Shown: piece after piece, positions 5,720 through 13,447 of the stretch
Numbering within the stretch: position 1 is the stretch's first letter
Layout: each line of letters opens with the position of its first letter
Assembly: GCA_045116675.1 (NCBI GenBank)
Contig: JBGUMF010000010.1
Span: forward strand, 1-17,884
Length of the DNA stretch: 17,884 nt
From: F23-D06 sp045116675
Lineage (GTDB): Bacteria; Bacteroidota; Bacteroidia; Bacteroidales; WCHB1-69
Direction of reading: 5' to 3'
Made by a program: the position numbers and the translations under genes
Notes under the pieces: model-generated
Database searches by the model: none
What the model was told of the DNA's origin: nothing
What the model saw: only the letters and a program-made list of their open reading frames with translations

Positions 5720-7702
5720 CTATTTTACAATCAGTTTCTGAGTAGAGGTACCCTTGTTCGTACGGATGTTTATCATATAGACACCCGGGGTGAGGTTAGA
5801 GACATTAACATGGAGAAGGTTGTTACCCTCGTGAAGTGCCACATTCTCGCTGTACACCATCTGGCCCATCAGGTTGACGATGGTGAGGTCGGCGCTGGCA
5901 TGCTCATTGGAGGAGATGGCCACCTGCAGATTATCCGTAGCAGGATTCGGGTAGAGCTTCATGCCTTCCAAAGTGTTGTCGGCGATGCCCATCGGATCGA
6001 TCCACAGACCCTGCTTGATTTCTTCAACGTTGTTATAAACACCAAGTTCGTCGGCCGGGATGATTTTGGCCATAACGTTCACAATTTTATTTGTGTTTAT
6101 ATCAGGCAATACGTCCATCATCCAATCGACAACAAGTTTTCCGTTTATCACCTGCTTGCTCGTGGCTGGGAAAATATTATCATTGTCTATAAAAATGGTA
6201 GGAGAACCTGTTGTCCAATCCTCCACATAGAATACGTCTTTCCCGTATGAAATCCAACTAACCCCATTGTCCCAACTATGTCCACCATCGGTGGAACGAG
6301 TTCCAAAGATACCATGTAATTGTGGACAATTTGTATTATTGGTTCCCTTGAACGGACTTTCATACATAGCATGATAGACCAAATACACATTATTACCATC
6401 CACCGTTAATTGCGGATAAGAAATATTTGATCCTTGAATATTTTGAGCATACGTATTAAAATCGTAAACACGGATCGTGTCGTCGCCATCCAAATCCTCC
6501 AGATCAAAAACGGCGTATCCATTTGCCATCAAAGTGTCAATATCCAATGCTGTACGACCGGTAAAGACAGGCATATCCTCATTCCAATACACAAGCTGAT
6601 AATTCCAATTCGGCCACCAAGAATAGTGTACTGCAGTGTCCGTCCAATGCATACGCATCAAATCGAAAGCAGCATGAACTTTACCGTCAGCACCAACAGC
6701 AATCGTTGAAATACCCTTAGGAAGATAATTAATCAGGTTTGTATCAACACTTTGCGGATTGGCATTATCATCCTCCATAGGATTGTCAAAGAGCATAATC
6801 GTGTTGAAATTATCTCCGTTGTCTGTACTCTTCCAGATTCTGGCATCATACCAAGTGGTCAAATAGAGAATAGCCACATTGTTGCCATTAGCTGCAATAG
6901 TATAGCAGTCCGCACCGAAATAGGTGTACATTTCCGGTGTGACATTGAACACCTTGCGCGGGTTTTCCCAGGTGATGGTGTTGCTGGTTTCATCATACGT
7001 GCCGCGATAATAGAGCAGACAGCGGCTGATACCTTCATAAAGATAGCCGTCATTTGATTCGGTCACCGCCACAAGGTGAATGGTATTTCCGTTGGTGGCT
7101 ATGTCCGGCCACAAAAGAGCGGTGGAAGGATTAGCTCCGTTGCTGTCTAAAACAGAAGGTCCCTGAAGTGTGGTTTGGGTCCAGTTTCCGGTACCCTTTT
7201 GCGCACGCACGTTGATGACGAGAGCGTCATCACCATTATGAGCCACCACGATTTCGCCGTTGGTGCCCACAGGTGCCGTGCAAGGCCATCCGGTACGCAC
7301 ATTCTCAATACGCTGAATGTCATCATACGCATTCACCCATTGCGTGCCATTGTAATAGTTATAGCCCGTACCACGTAAGGTGGCTGCACCATTATACGGG
7401 GCCGTCATCCATACCGCGGAAGCCGTACCATCAGGGAATACGGAAATCTTGTTGTGCTGGTTGTAGTTGGTCTGCTGTTCCTGATAAGTGCTGCCGATAT
7501 AATCGGGAGAGACAACCAGTCCGGATGTGCCGCGAGTGGGAACCGCGCTGTTGATCAGTTTCGGAGTACTCATCGTAGGATCAAACTTCGCCGTAACCGT
7601 TTGATTCTTTGCCTGCTGCACCGTCATCGTCGGGCGTGCCGATTGTGCGAACAGGGCGACGGTAAAGGATACCATCATGAAAAGCAAGTAGAATTTTTTC
7701 AT
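5720..7702 (-). CDS. T9SS-exported protein with Asp-box motifs
   Basis: Complete 660-residue protein. A Sec signal peptide (MKKFYLLFMMVSFTVALFAQ, cleavage probably after Ala19 or Gln20) precedes a long beta-rich region. Two Asp-box motifs, STDNGDNF (292-299) and STDGGHSW (470-477), resemble those of BNR/sialidase-type beta-propellers. Residues 578-660 are a classic type A C-terminal sorting domain: LYPNPATDNL near its start, an LMGQMVYS turn, then LTPGVYMINIRTNKGTSTQKLIVK at the end. The protein should therefore cross the outer membrane by the type IX system and be attached to the surface or released. The catalytic arginine triad of true sialidases cannot be assigned by eye, so enzyme activity is not claimed. 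The gene is monocistronic, with terminators on both sides. Confidence 0.93.
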   Translation of the reverse strand: MKKFYLLFMMVSFTVALFAQSARPTMTVQQAKNQTVTAKFDPTMSTPKLINSAVPTRGTSGLVVSPDYIGSTYQEQQTNYNQHNKISVFPDGTASAVWMTAPYNGAATLRGTGYNYYNGTQWVNAYDDIQRIENVRTGWPCTAPVGTNGEIVVAHNGDDALVINVRAQKGTGNWTQTTLQGPSVLDSNGANPSTALLWPDIATNGNTIHLVAVTESNDGYLYEGISRCLLYYRGTYDETSNTITWENPRKVFNVTPEMYTYFGADCYTIAANGNNVAILYLTTWYDARIWKSTDNGDNFNTIMLFDNPMEDDNANPQSVDTNLINYLPKGISTIAVGADGKVHAAFDLMRMHWTDTAVHYSWWPNWNYQLVYWNEDMPVFTGRTALDIDTLMANGYAVFDLEDLDGDDTIRVYDFNTYAQNIQGSNISYPQLTVDGNNVYLVYHAMYESPFKGTNNTNCPQLHGIFGTRSTDGGHSWDNGVSWISYGKDVFYVEDWTTGSPTIFIDNDNIFPATSKQVINGKLVVDWMMDVLPDINTNKIVNVMAKIIPADELGVYNNVEEIKQGLWIDPMGIADNTLEGMKLYPNPATDNLQVAISSNEHASADLTIVNLMGQMVYSENVALHEGNNLLHVNVSNLTPGVYMINIRTNKGTSTQKLIVK

Positions 7703-7745
7703 TTTTTTGAATTTGGTTAATATTATAATTTAAGGTTTTTTTTGC

Positions 7746-7788
7746 AAAAAAAACAGGCAGGCCGCTTTGTATTTCGGCCTGCCTGTTT
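7746..7788 (-). terminator. intrinsic terminator of the exbB-exbD operon
   Basis: Perfect 14-bp stem AAACAGGCAGGCCG (7751-7764) with CGGCCTGCCTGTTT (7775-7788), 10-base loop. On the minus strand the stem runs into eight T residues (7753-7746). It starts 8 bases after the last exbD stop. The space left to the next gene (7703-7745) contains no clear TAnnTTTG promoter for the T9SS cargo gene. Confidence 0.92.
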
Positions 7789-7796
7789 ACAAAATT

Positions 7797-8279
7797 TTAG
7801 TTGGCTTTTTTGCCAGCTGCATAATTGATTTTCAGGGCGTTGTTTTTACGCAACTCCTGCTTGATCGTGTTCACGTAGCGCATCTGCACGTCCTTGTCCA
7901 CCTTGAGGGAGAAAGTAAGACGGTCGCGGTCCTGTGCGTCGCGGGACTCCTTTTCGGTACCGATGAAGTCGCGCACGTCGGCCACCAAGTCTTCAGCCTT
8001 GATGGTCTGGTCGTTGAGCTGCACGGAGACCTCTCCCGGCGGGAGAGTGTTCTCGTTCTTGCTGATAGGCGCGCCCACGTAGATATTGGCCACGAGGGAT
8101 TTCTTCTCCAGCTTCTGCACTTCGGTGGCGGACGGCGGAGTGAAATGCACCTTCAGGGTAGCCTCACGCATGGTGGTAATCACCATGAAGAAGAACAGGA
8201 ACATGAAGATGATGTCGGACATGGAACCCATGTTGAGTTCCGGAGTCTCTTTCTTTTCTTTATTTTTAAAACGAGCCAT
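7797..8279 (-). CDS. exbD: ExbD/TolR-family biopolymer transport protein, second copy
   Basis: Complete 160-residue protein. A short cytoplasmic N terminus rich in Lys and Glu is followed by GSMSDIIFMFLFFFMVITT (18-36), the single membrane helix with the conserved aspartate (D22) that carries protons through the ExbB-ExbD motor. The rest is a periplasmic domain with TolR-like strand and helix pattern ending DVQMRYVNTIKQELRKNNALKINYAA. It is the distal gene of the operon, 19 bases after the other exbD, and is followed at once by a strong terminator. It should supply energy to TonB-dependent transport or a related envelope process. Confidence 0.92.
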   Translation of the reverse strand: MARFKNKEKKETPELNMGSMSDIIFMFLFFFMVITTMREATLKVHFTPPSATEVQKLEKKSLVANIYVGAPISKNENTLPPGEVSVQLNDQTIKAEDLVADVRDFIGTEKESRDAQDRDRLTFSLKVDKDVQMRYVNTIKQELRKNNALKINYAAGKKAN

Positions 8280-8298
8280 AGTTCCGTAGTTTAAAGGG

Positions 8299-8886
8299 TT
8301 AGTTGGATCCGGATTTGCTGTAGTCCATCGGCGGGGCCTCGGAGATGCTCATCGGGATGGCCGATGTTACGGCTCTTTGGGCGGCGGAGTCGAGTGCGGA
8401 GAACTTCTTCCCGAAATACTGGAGGGCGGTCTCGTCACGCAGCTCGTTCACTGCCCGCTGCAATTCATTCTGAACCTGCACGTACATGTTGTAACTCGTG
8501 CCTTGGTCGTTGGTCAGGGAGACAACGCCCTTCGACACCGGGAAGTCGCCAATGCCGTCAATAGGCTTGTTGACTTTCTCCGGAAGGGAGGGGTCGTTGG
8601 TCGGGTTGGCGAAAAACTCCTTGGCCTTGTCCTTCAGTTCGGAAACCATCATCACCTCACCGTTGACGGAGATTTCGTCACGGAAGTTGACCAGCACGTT
8701 CAGCACGTTACGCCGGTTGATATCCACCTGTTGCTCCTTGGCGTCGTCCGCTTTTGGGGGCGGGAGCTTACGAGGGATACCCTGCTCGGTGTTGATGGAG
8801 GAGGTCAGCAAGAAGAAGGTCAACAGCAGAAAGGAAATATCTGACATTGAGCCTGTATTTAAACCTGGTGTTTTTCTCTTTGCCAT
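8299..8886 (-). CDS. exbD: ExbD/TolR-family biopolymer transport protein, first copy
   Basis: Complete 195-residue protein. The N-terminal motif GLNTGSMSDISFLLLTFFLLTSS (8-30) holds the membrane helix and the conserved proton-carrying aspartate D16. The periplasmic part is longer than that of a typical 130-145-residue ExbD: it includes a central stretch around 85-125 and a Ser/Ala/Pro-rich tail. In Bacteroidota, two dissimilar ExbD genes commonly follow one ExbB/TolQ gene, and the pair may form a heterodimer in the channel. Its start lies one base after the stop of the four-span protein gene, implying tight translational coupling. Confidence 0.92.
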   Translation of the reverse strand: MAKRKTPGLNTGSMSDISFLLLTFFLLTSSINTEQGIPRKLPPPKADDAKEQQVDINRRNVLNVLVNFRDEISVNGEVMMVSELKDKAKEFFANPTNDPSLPEKVNKPIDGIGDFPVSKGVVSLTNDQGTSYNMYVQVQNELQRAVNELRDETALQYFGKKFSALDSAAQRAVTSAIPMSISEAPPMDYSKSGSN

Positions 8887-8887
8887 T

Positions 8888-9841
8888 TTATTTTCTATTT
8901 TTAATGGCGCTCATGACAGCTGTGACAATGATAGCCAGGATGGCGCACAACAAACAAACATAAAGGGTGAACGCGGCGGCGTTGACCATCTTGTAGCCGG
9001 ACACAGACATGCCGAACTTGAGGGCAGACGGACTCAACACGGGCGAACCGATCAGATAGCCGATGAAGACCACCACAACGAACGCGACAAGCACAATGAG
9101 AAGCTTGTAGGATGTCTTGATGTTCTTGACCACTTTCACGAGGGCGAACCATACCATCAGCAGCAAGGTGACGATACCAAGCAGATAGCCGATTCCGACA
9201 AACCAACTCTGGAGGGATGCCGAGGACTTGAAGCTCTTCAGATCGTCTTTCAGGGCCTGAAGATCGTTAGCCTTCTTGGTGGCGGAAGCAGAAGCGTTGA
9301 TCATGTCAGCCTTGGCAATCAGGCTGTTGGCAGCCTTATAGTATTCACGACCCACCAGATAATCCTGCTTCATAGCGGAATATTCCTTGTCCATCTTGTT
9401 GATATAGGATTCCAGATCCTTGAAGGAGTTGACCTTGTTGAAGCCGTCCACATAGTCCTGCTTCTTGTCGCAGCGGGCGAAGAGGCCTTCCGCGCGTTTT
9501 GCGAAACCGGCCTTATAGGCTTCGAAGTTGTTCTCATCAAGGCCTTTCAGATCTTGAAGATAGGTATAAAGAATATCCTTTTGCAATTGTTTCTCATTCA
9601 GTTCTTTGTTGTAGTCACCCATATCCTTTTGGTACTTGGTGACCACCTCGGGAAGGTTTTCAGGGGTTGCTGCCTGGAAATCCGCCAGCATGGCCGGATT
9701 CTGCTGCTCGATTTTCTGCACCTGGAAGTAGCTGTCCTTCTTGTCATTGTCGAAGGCAACATACGAGAACCAGCACGCAAGCAGAATACCAATTATTGCG
9801 ACAGCAAAGGTTATGTATTTTAAAATTTTATAATTCATCAC
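8888..9841 (-). CDS. four-span membrane protein between exbB and exbD, function unknown
   Basis: Complete 317-residue protein of no named function that I recognise. One N-terminal hydrophobic helix (about 8-29) is followed by a long hydrophilic region of about 180 residues, rich in Lys, Asp and Gln and probably alpha-helical or coiled. Three C-terminal helices follow (about 214-236, 245-266, 286-311), then a basic end IKNRK. The long region would lie in the periplasm if the N terminus is cytoplasmic. It lies 49 bases after exbB and one base before the first exbD. From memory, a hypothetical gene occupies this slot in other Bacteroidales exbB-exbD clusters. I infer an accessory component of the motor; no enzymatic motif is visible. 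Confidence 0.85.
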   Translation of the reverse strand: MMNYKILKYITFAVAIIGILLACWFSYVAFDNDKKDSYFQVQKIEQQNPAMLADFQAATPENLPEVVTKYQKDMGDYNKELNEKQLQKDILYTYLQDLKGLDENNFEAYKAGFAKRAEGLFARCDKKQDYVDGFNKVNSFKDLESYINKMDKEYSAMKQDYLVGREYYKAANSLIAKADMINASASATKKANDLQALKDDLKSFKSSASLQSWFVGIGYLLGIVTLLLMVWFALVKVVKNIKTSYKLLIVLVAFVVVVFIGYLIGSPVLSPSALKFGMSVSGYKMVNAAAFTLYVCLLCAILAIIVTAVMSAIKNRK

Positions 9842-9890
9842 AAAAGTGTTTTGAAGTCAATAAATTATTGTATATATAATATTATTGTTT

Positions 9891-10700
9891 TTATTTGTTC
9901 TTCACCAGAATATCCATGAAGGAGATGGTGGCATCTTCCATGTCGTTGACGATAGCGTCAATCTTGGTGAGGATGTAGTTGTAGAACACTTGGAGAATCA
10001 TAGCGGAGATCAAACCGAAGACGGTGGTCAAAAGGGCCACTTTCATACCACCAGCCACAATGGTCGGGGAGATATCGCCGGCGCGCTCGATGTCATCGAA
10101 TGCCTGCACCATGCCGATCACCGTGCCGAAGAAACCGAGGGAAGGAGACAGGGCGATGAACAGGTTGATCCAGGTGAGGTTGGTTTCCAGCTTGGCCATT
10201 TGGACGCCGCCGTAGGAGACGAGGGCTTTCTCAACGGAATCGAGACCTTCGTCATAGCGGTCAAGGCCCTGATAGAAGACAGCAGCGAGGGGTCCTTTGG
10301 TGTCGCGGCAGAGTTCTTTGGCTTTCTCAATGCCACCGGTCTTGATGGCGTCCTCCACCTTCTGGAGCAGTTTCTGGGAGTTCACGGAAGCGAGGTTGAG
10401 GTAGAATATACGTTCAATCACGAATGCGAGACCGAGAATCAAACAGATGAGCACCGGGGTCATGAACGTGGCACCACCTTGGATGAATTTCTCTTTCAGC
10501 GTGTAGTGCAGGCCCTGGCTGACGGCTTCGTCGGGGTCCACGGACAATTCAGCCTGTGCGGCGGGAGCGGCTTCAGGGGCTTCTGCCACCTGTTCGGTAG
10601 CGGCCTCGTCAGTTTTTTTCTGATTTTGGGCAAATGCTGTGTTTGCGATACCGATGGTTAAGAAACCGAAAACGGTAAGTAAGGCGATTAGCTTTTTCAT
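9891..10700 (-). CDS. exbB: MotA/TolQ/ExbB-family proton channel protein
   Basis: Complete 269-residue protein. An N-terminal signal-like segment (MKKLIALLTVFGFLTIGIANTAFAQ) and an Ala/Glu/Pro-rich linker (about 28-60) come before the conserved channel part. Membrane helices lie near 77-99, 174-197 and 214-242, with the typical SPSLGFFGTVIGMVQAF (185-201) and GGMKVALLTTVFGLISAM segments of the family. It would form the oligomeric stator around ExbD, converting proton flow into force on TonB. It is the first gene of a four-gene operon ending at 7797. The signal-like N terminus followed by a disordered linker is common in Bacteroidota ExbB proteins, unlike E. coli ExbB. Confidence 0.94.
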   Translation of the reverse strand: MKKLIALLTVFGFLTIGIANTAFAQNQKKTDEAATEQVAEAPEAAPAAQAELSVDPDEAVSQGLHYTLKEKFIQGGATFMTPVLICLILGLAFVIERIFYLNLASVNSQKLLQKVEDAIKTGGIEKAKELCRDTKGPLAAVFYQGLDRYDEGLDSVEKALVSYGGVQMAKLETNLTWINLFIALSPSLGFFGTVIGMVQAFDDIERAGDISPTIVAGGMKVALLTTVFGLISAMILQVFYNYILTKIDAIVNDMEDATISFMDILVKNK

Positions 10701-11052
10701 AATAACTGTTGTAATTTTTAATGTTTAATGAATTAGATTTATATTATATTTCGATTAAAATCAATCATTTACAAAACAATGGCACACCTTTCCCATCCTC
10801 CACACAGCACTTTCCCACCCCCTTTGTCCCACTCTTCCCCACAAACCAAAACCCGTCATTGTACCAATTTTCCAATTGGCGGTAAAAGTACAATTTTTTT
10901 TTCAGATTCTTTCCCCAAAAAAAAGGTTTTTTTTCAACGATAAAAAATTTTAGTTTTTTTAAGATACTCATATTAGAAAAAAGTATATTTTTGCGACCTG
11001 TTTAATTAGGCAATTTTTATAAACACATTTAACAACTTAAATCATCAAAAAA
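10701..11052. other. AT-rich divergent intergenic region
   Basis: About 350 bases between the minus-strand exbB operon and the plus-strand lipoprotein genes, with long A and T runs at about 10896-10960. It must hold promoters for both. The plus-strand one is clear (10986-10993). For exbB I find no exact TAnnTTTG; the nearest is TACTTTTA at 10890-10883 on the minus strand, with a leader of about 175 bases. A perfect 8-bp palindrome CCAATTGG lies at 10872-10879. I see no convincing gene. Confidence 0.5.
10986..10993 (+). promoter_or_regulatory. -7 promoter element of the lipoprotein pair
   Basis: TATTTTTG exactly matches the Bacteroidota -7 consensus TAnnTTTG, 59 bases upstream of the first lipoprotein start. 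Transcription would begin near 11000. A T-run around 10954-10960 lies in the -33 region, but no exact TTTG is correctly spaced. Confidence 0.65.
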
Positions 11053-11592
11053 ATGAAAAAAACATTATTTGTAATGGCAGTTGCTGCCTTAGTTTTGTTC
11101 AACGCTTGTAACCCCGTTGAGAAAAATCACGCTTACTATCTGCAAAACGCCACCAAGGGCTGGCAAATGGTATCTGTGAAATCCTCTCCTGATTACGTAC
11201 TGGCTTCTGGCGTCAGCATGGATGAACTTTTTGCTAATGGTGACTATGAGCACAACACCGGCTTTTTCACCCTTGCTGAAAAAGACGACATCATCATCTT
11301 CGGCGAAAATGGTGTGGAAACCATCAACCCGGGTACTGTTCTTCCTGAAGAAGGTGCTTATCAAACCGCTGTTACGGCCACATACACAGTTGATGAGGCT
11401 AACTCCATGCTCTATTTCCAGATGCCTTGGGAGTACAATGCAGACTACACCCTCTATGATGAGACCATTGAAAAATGCTCCATCTCCGCATGTGACAAAG
11501 ATCAGCTGGTTATCATCTATACCAGAAATGATGATGAGAATCCTGCAAAGGCTCAGAACACCTTCACCATCACCTACGAACCCGTTAAATAA
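11053..11592 (+). CDS. predicted lipoprotein, possibly lipocalin-like
   Basis: Complete 179-residue protein. The N terminus MKKTLFVMAVAALVLFNAC is a lipoprotein signal with the lipidated cysteine at 19; the box FNAC is a weak but acceptable match. The mature part begins with a KGWQMVSVKSSP stretch and continues as alternating strands (FFTLAEKDDIIIFG, TYTVDEANSMLYFQMP, QLVIIYTRND, TFTITYEPV). That pattern resembles the small beta-barrel lipocalin-like lipoproteins common in Bacteroidota, in which LxGxWxLxS opens the first strand. This fold is inference and no ligand can be named. A second lipoprotein gene follows 36 bases later with no promoter of its own visible, so the two are probably cotranscribed. 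Confidence 0.85.
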   Translation: MKKTLFVMAVAALVLFNACNPVEKNHAYYLQNATKGWQMVSVKSSPDYVLASGVSMDELFANGDYEHNTGFFTLAEKDDIIIFGENGVETINPGTVLPEEGAYQTAVTATYTVDEANSMLYFQMPWEYNADYTLYDETIEKCSISACDKDQLVIIYTRNDDENPAKAQNTFTITYEPVK

Positions 11593-11628
11593 TTTTATTT
11601 ACCGACAAACCCTTAAATTCTTATAACA

Positions 11629-11943
11629 ATGAAAAAATTATTTTTATTAGCTCTTTGCGCAGGTCTTTTCGTGGCTTGCGGTAACAAAAACGCCAAGACT
11701 GAGGAAGCTACCGACACCACGGTTGTGGAAGAAGTTGTAGCTCCCGTTGAGGAAGAGGCTGTTGTGGCTGAAGAAGCTCCTGTTCAAGAGGCTGCTCCCG
11801 CTCCCGCCAAAACGACCGCCAAAAAACAGACCGTGAAGGAACACGCTCAGTCTGCTGCCGAGAATGTGGCTAACGCCGCTATCGACAAAGCTGAAAGCGA
11901 TGCCACCAACTCCATGGTTAACTCTGGCAAGAAGAGAAGATAA
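11629..11943 (+). CDS. small lipoprotein with Ala/Glu/Val/Pro-rich linker
   Basis: Complete 104-residue protein. The lipoprotein signal MKKLFLLALCAGLFVAC has a good lipobox and acylated Cys17. Residues about 22-66 are low-complexity and acidic (repeated VVEE, VAPVEEEAVV, EEAPVQEAAPAPA). The C-terminal third is basic and helical (TAKKQTVKEHAQSAAENVANAAIDKAESDA), ending GKKRR. This acidic-then-basic layout suggests a flexible tether reaching from the membrane, perhaps toward peptidoglycan, but no known binding domain is present. I do not recognise a family. It shares a transcript with the lipoprotein upstream and ends 19 bases before an intrinsic terminator. Confidence 0.82.
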   Translation: MKKLFLLALCAGLFVACGNKNAKTEEATDTTVVEEVVAPVEEEAVVAEEAPVQEAAPAPAKTTAKKQTVKEHAQSAAENVANAAIDKAESDATNSMVNSGKKRR

Positions 11944-11962
11944 TCATTTCTTTTCCATAACG

Positions 11963-11995
11963 AAAAAGGGCAATCGTATGGTTGCCCTTTTTTTT
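11963..11995 (+). terminator. intrinsic terminator of the lipoprotein pair
   Basis: Perfect 11-bp stem AAAAAGGGCAA (11963-11973) with TTGCCCTTTTT (11982-11992), 8-base loop, extended by further T to 11995. The next promoter's -7 box begins two bases later. Confidence 0.9.
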
Positions 11996-11996
11996 G

Positions 11997-12004
11997 TATC
12001 TTTG
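11997..12004 (+). promoter_or_regulatory. -7 promoter element of the aminotransferase gene
   Basis: TATCTTTG exactly matches TAnnTTTG and directly follows the terminator T-tract, 48 bases before the aminotransferase start. The place where a -33 TTTG should be is occupied by the terminator stem. Confidence 0.62.
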
Positions 12005-12052
12005 CGGCAACACTATTACATAAGTTATATCACAACAAATTAATACATTATA

Positions 12053-13363
12053 ATGAAAAACACACCCATTCCCGCTGAAATCGTCGATAAAATCGTCGCC
12101 GACAGCGGCCTCACATCCGTAGGAAAAGCCTCCATCCGCGAGGTAAAACGACTGATCAACGAAATCGAGAAAGCGTCCGGCATGGAGTTCATCCGCATGG
12201 AGATGGGCATCCCCGGCCTGCCTCCCTGCCACGTGGGCGTCGAGGCCCAGATTGAGGCTTTGAAAAAAGGCGTTGCCGCCATATACCCCGACATTGAAGG
12301 CATCCCTGACATCAAGAGGGAAGCCGCCCGCTTTGTCAAGAACTTCATCGACCTGGAGGTGAACCCTGAGAACTGCATCCCCACGGTCGGCTCCATGATG
12401 GCCGGCATGGCCGCCTTCATGACCTTCGTGCGCGCCCGTAAGGAACGCGATACCACCCTGTTCATCGACCCGGGCTTCCCCGTCCAGAAACAGCAGCACC
12501 GCGTGCTCGGCCTCAAATACGAGACCTTCGACGTGTATGAACACCGCGGCCCGAAACTCCGCGCCAAACTGGAAAGCTATCTCCAAAAGGGACACATCCA
12601 CTCCATCATCTACTCCAACCCCAACAACCCATCGTGGATCTGCTTCACCGAAGAGGAGCTCCAAATCATCGGCGAGCTGGCCAACCAGTATGACGTGTTC
12701 GTACTCGAGGACCTCGCCTACTTCGGCATGGACTTCCGCCACAACATCTCCACCCCGGGCGTGCCGCCCTTCCAGCCCTCCGTCGGCAAATACACCGACA
12801 ACTACGCGCTGATGATCTCCGGCTCCAAGGCCTTCAGCTACGCCGGCGAGCGCATCGCCCTGCTCATCCTCTCTAACAAGATGTACAGCCGCGAGTTTCC
12901 GGACCTTGTGCCCTACTTCAACAACGCGAAACTGGGACGTGCCATCATCTACGGCACCGTGTACGCTATCAGCTCCGGTGTGGCCCATTCCGCCCAATAC
13001 GCCATGGCCGCCATTCTGAAGGCCTGCAACGACGGCACCTACAACTACATTGAGGATGTGAAGGAGTATGGCGAGAAGGCCGCCATCATGAAGAAGATGT
13101 TCACCGACAACGGGTTTGTCATCGTCTATGACAAGGACGGTGACCAGGCACTGGCCGATGGTTTCTACTTCACGGTAGCCTACCCTGGCATGACCAGTGA
13201 TGAACTTTTGCGCGAATTCCTGTACTACGGCATCAGTGCCATCTCGTTGAGCACCTGCGGCAGCGAGCGCGGTGAAGGTCTCCGCGCCTGCGTGTCACTC
13301 ACCCCGCGCCGCCAGTTCCCGATTTTAGAGGAACGACTGAAGATGTTCAAGGCTAACCACTAA
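12053..13363 (+). CDS. PLP-dependent aminotransferase, class I/II
   Basis: Complete 436-residue fold-type I enzyme. Visible cofactor and substrate residues are: SNPNNPSW (188-195, the Asn that contacts pyridoxal phosphate), LEDLAYFG (218-225, with D220 for the pyridine nitrogen and Y223 for the ring hydroxyl), SGSKAFSYAGER (256-267, Schiff-base lysine K259 and phosphate-binding R267), and GLRACVSL (409-416, R411 for the substrate carboxylate). These make it a probable active aminotransferase of the aspartate-aminotransferase superfamily. The amino donor is not determined. The early segment GMEFIRMEMGIPGLPP replaces the usual LxxGxP opening. It has its own promoter and terminator, so it is monocistronic. 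Confidence 0.95.
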   Translation: MKNTPIPAEIVDKIVADSGLTSVGKASIREVKRLINEIEKASGMEFIRMEMGIPGLPPCHVGVEAQIEALKKGVAAIYPDIEGIPDIKREAARFVKNFIDLEVNPENCIPTVGSMMAGMAAFMTFVRARKERDTTLFIDPGFPVQKQQHRVLGLKYETFDVYEHRGPKLRAKLESYLQKGHIHSIIYSNPNNPSWICFTEEELQIIGELANQYDVFVLEDLAYFGMDFRHNISTPGVPPFQPSVGKYTDNYALMISGSKAFSYAGERIALLILSNKMYSREFPDLVPYFNNAKLGRAIIYGTVYAISSGVAHSAQYAMAAILKACNDGTYNYIEDVKEYGEKAAIMKKMFTDNGFVIVYDKDGDQALADGFYFTVAYPGMTSDELLREFLYYGISAISLSTCGSERGEGLRACVSLTPRRQFPILEERLKMFKANH

Positions 13364-13366
13364 TTC

Positions 13367-13387
13367 AATTAAGAATTAAGAATTAAG
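13367..13387. repeat. three tandem copies of AATTAAG
   Basis: Three perfect 7-base units directly after the aminotransferase stop codon and abutting the terminator stem. This is a simple-sequence tract liable to slippage; no role is evident. Confidence 0.8.
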
Positions 13388-13416
13388 GGGGACTCGGAAG
13401 GGTTCCCCATTTTTTT
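13387..13416 (+). terminator. intrinsic terminator of the aminotransferase gene
   Basis: Seven-pair stem GGGGGAC (13387-13393) with GTTCCCC (13402-13408), one G-T wobble, 8-base loop, then A and a run of T (13410-13416). Confidence 0.8.
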
Positions 13417-13447
13417 GCATCATAAAGAATGAAGAAAATGATTTGAT

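Noticed and set aside
4948..5745. 265-residue plus-strand open frame antisense to yicC
   Set aside because: It covers the yicC gene, its promoter and the neighbouring terminator, and has no recognisable domain.
8498..9823. 441-residue plus-strand open frame across the exbD and four-span protein genes
   Set aside because: It is antisense to two well-supported genes, with no recognisable domain and unnatural composition.
10765..10971. 68-residue minus-strand open frame in the exbB-lipoprotein intergenic region
   Set aside because: Its lysine- and phenylalanine-rich N-terminal half comes from A/T runs, it lies in the divergent promoter region and resembles no protein family.
11918..12997. 359-residue open frame antisense to the aminotransferase
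   Set aside because: It lies opposite a gene with all catalytic motifs intact. Its His/Gly/Val/Asp-rich composition is what antisense frames of GC-rich codons give, and it has no recognisable domain.
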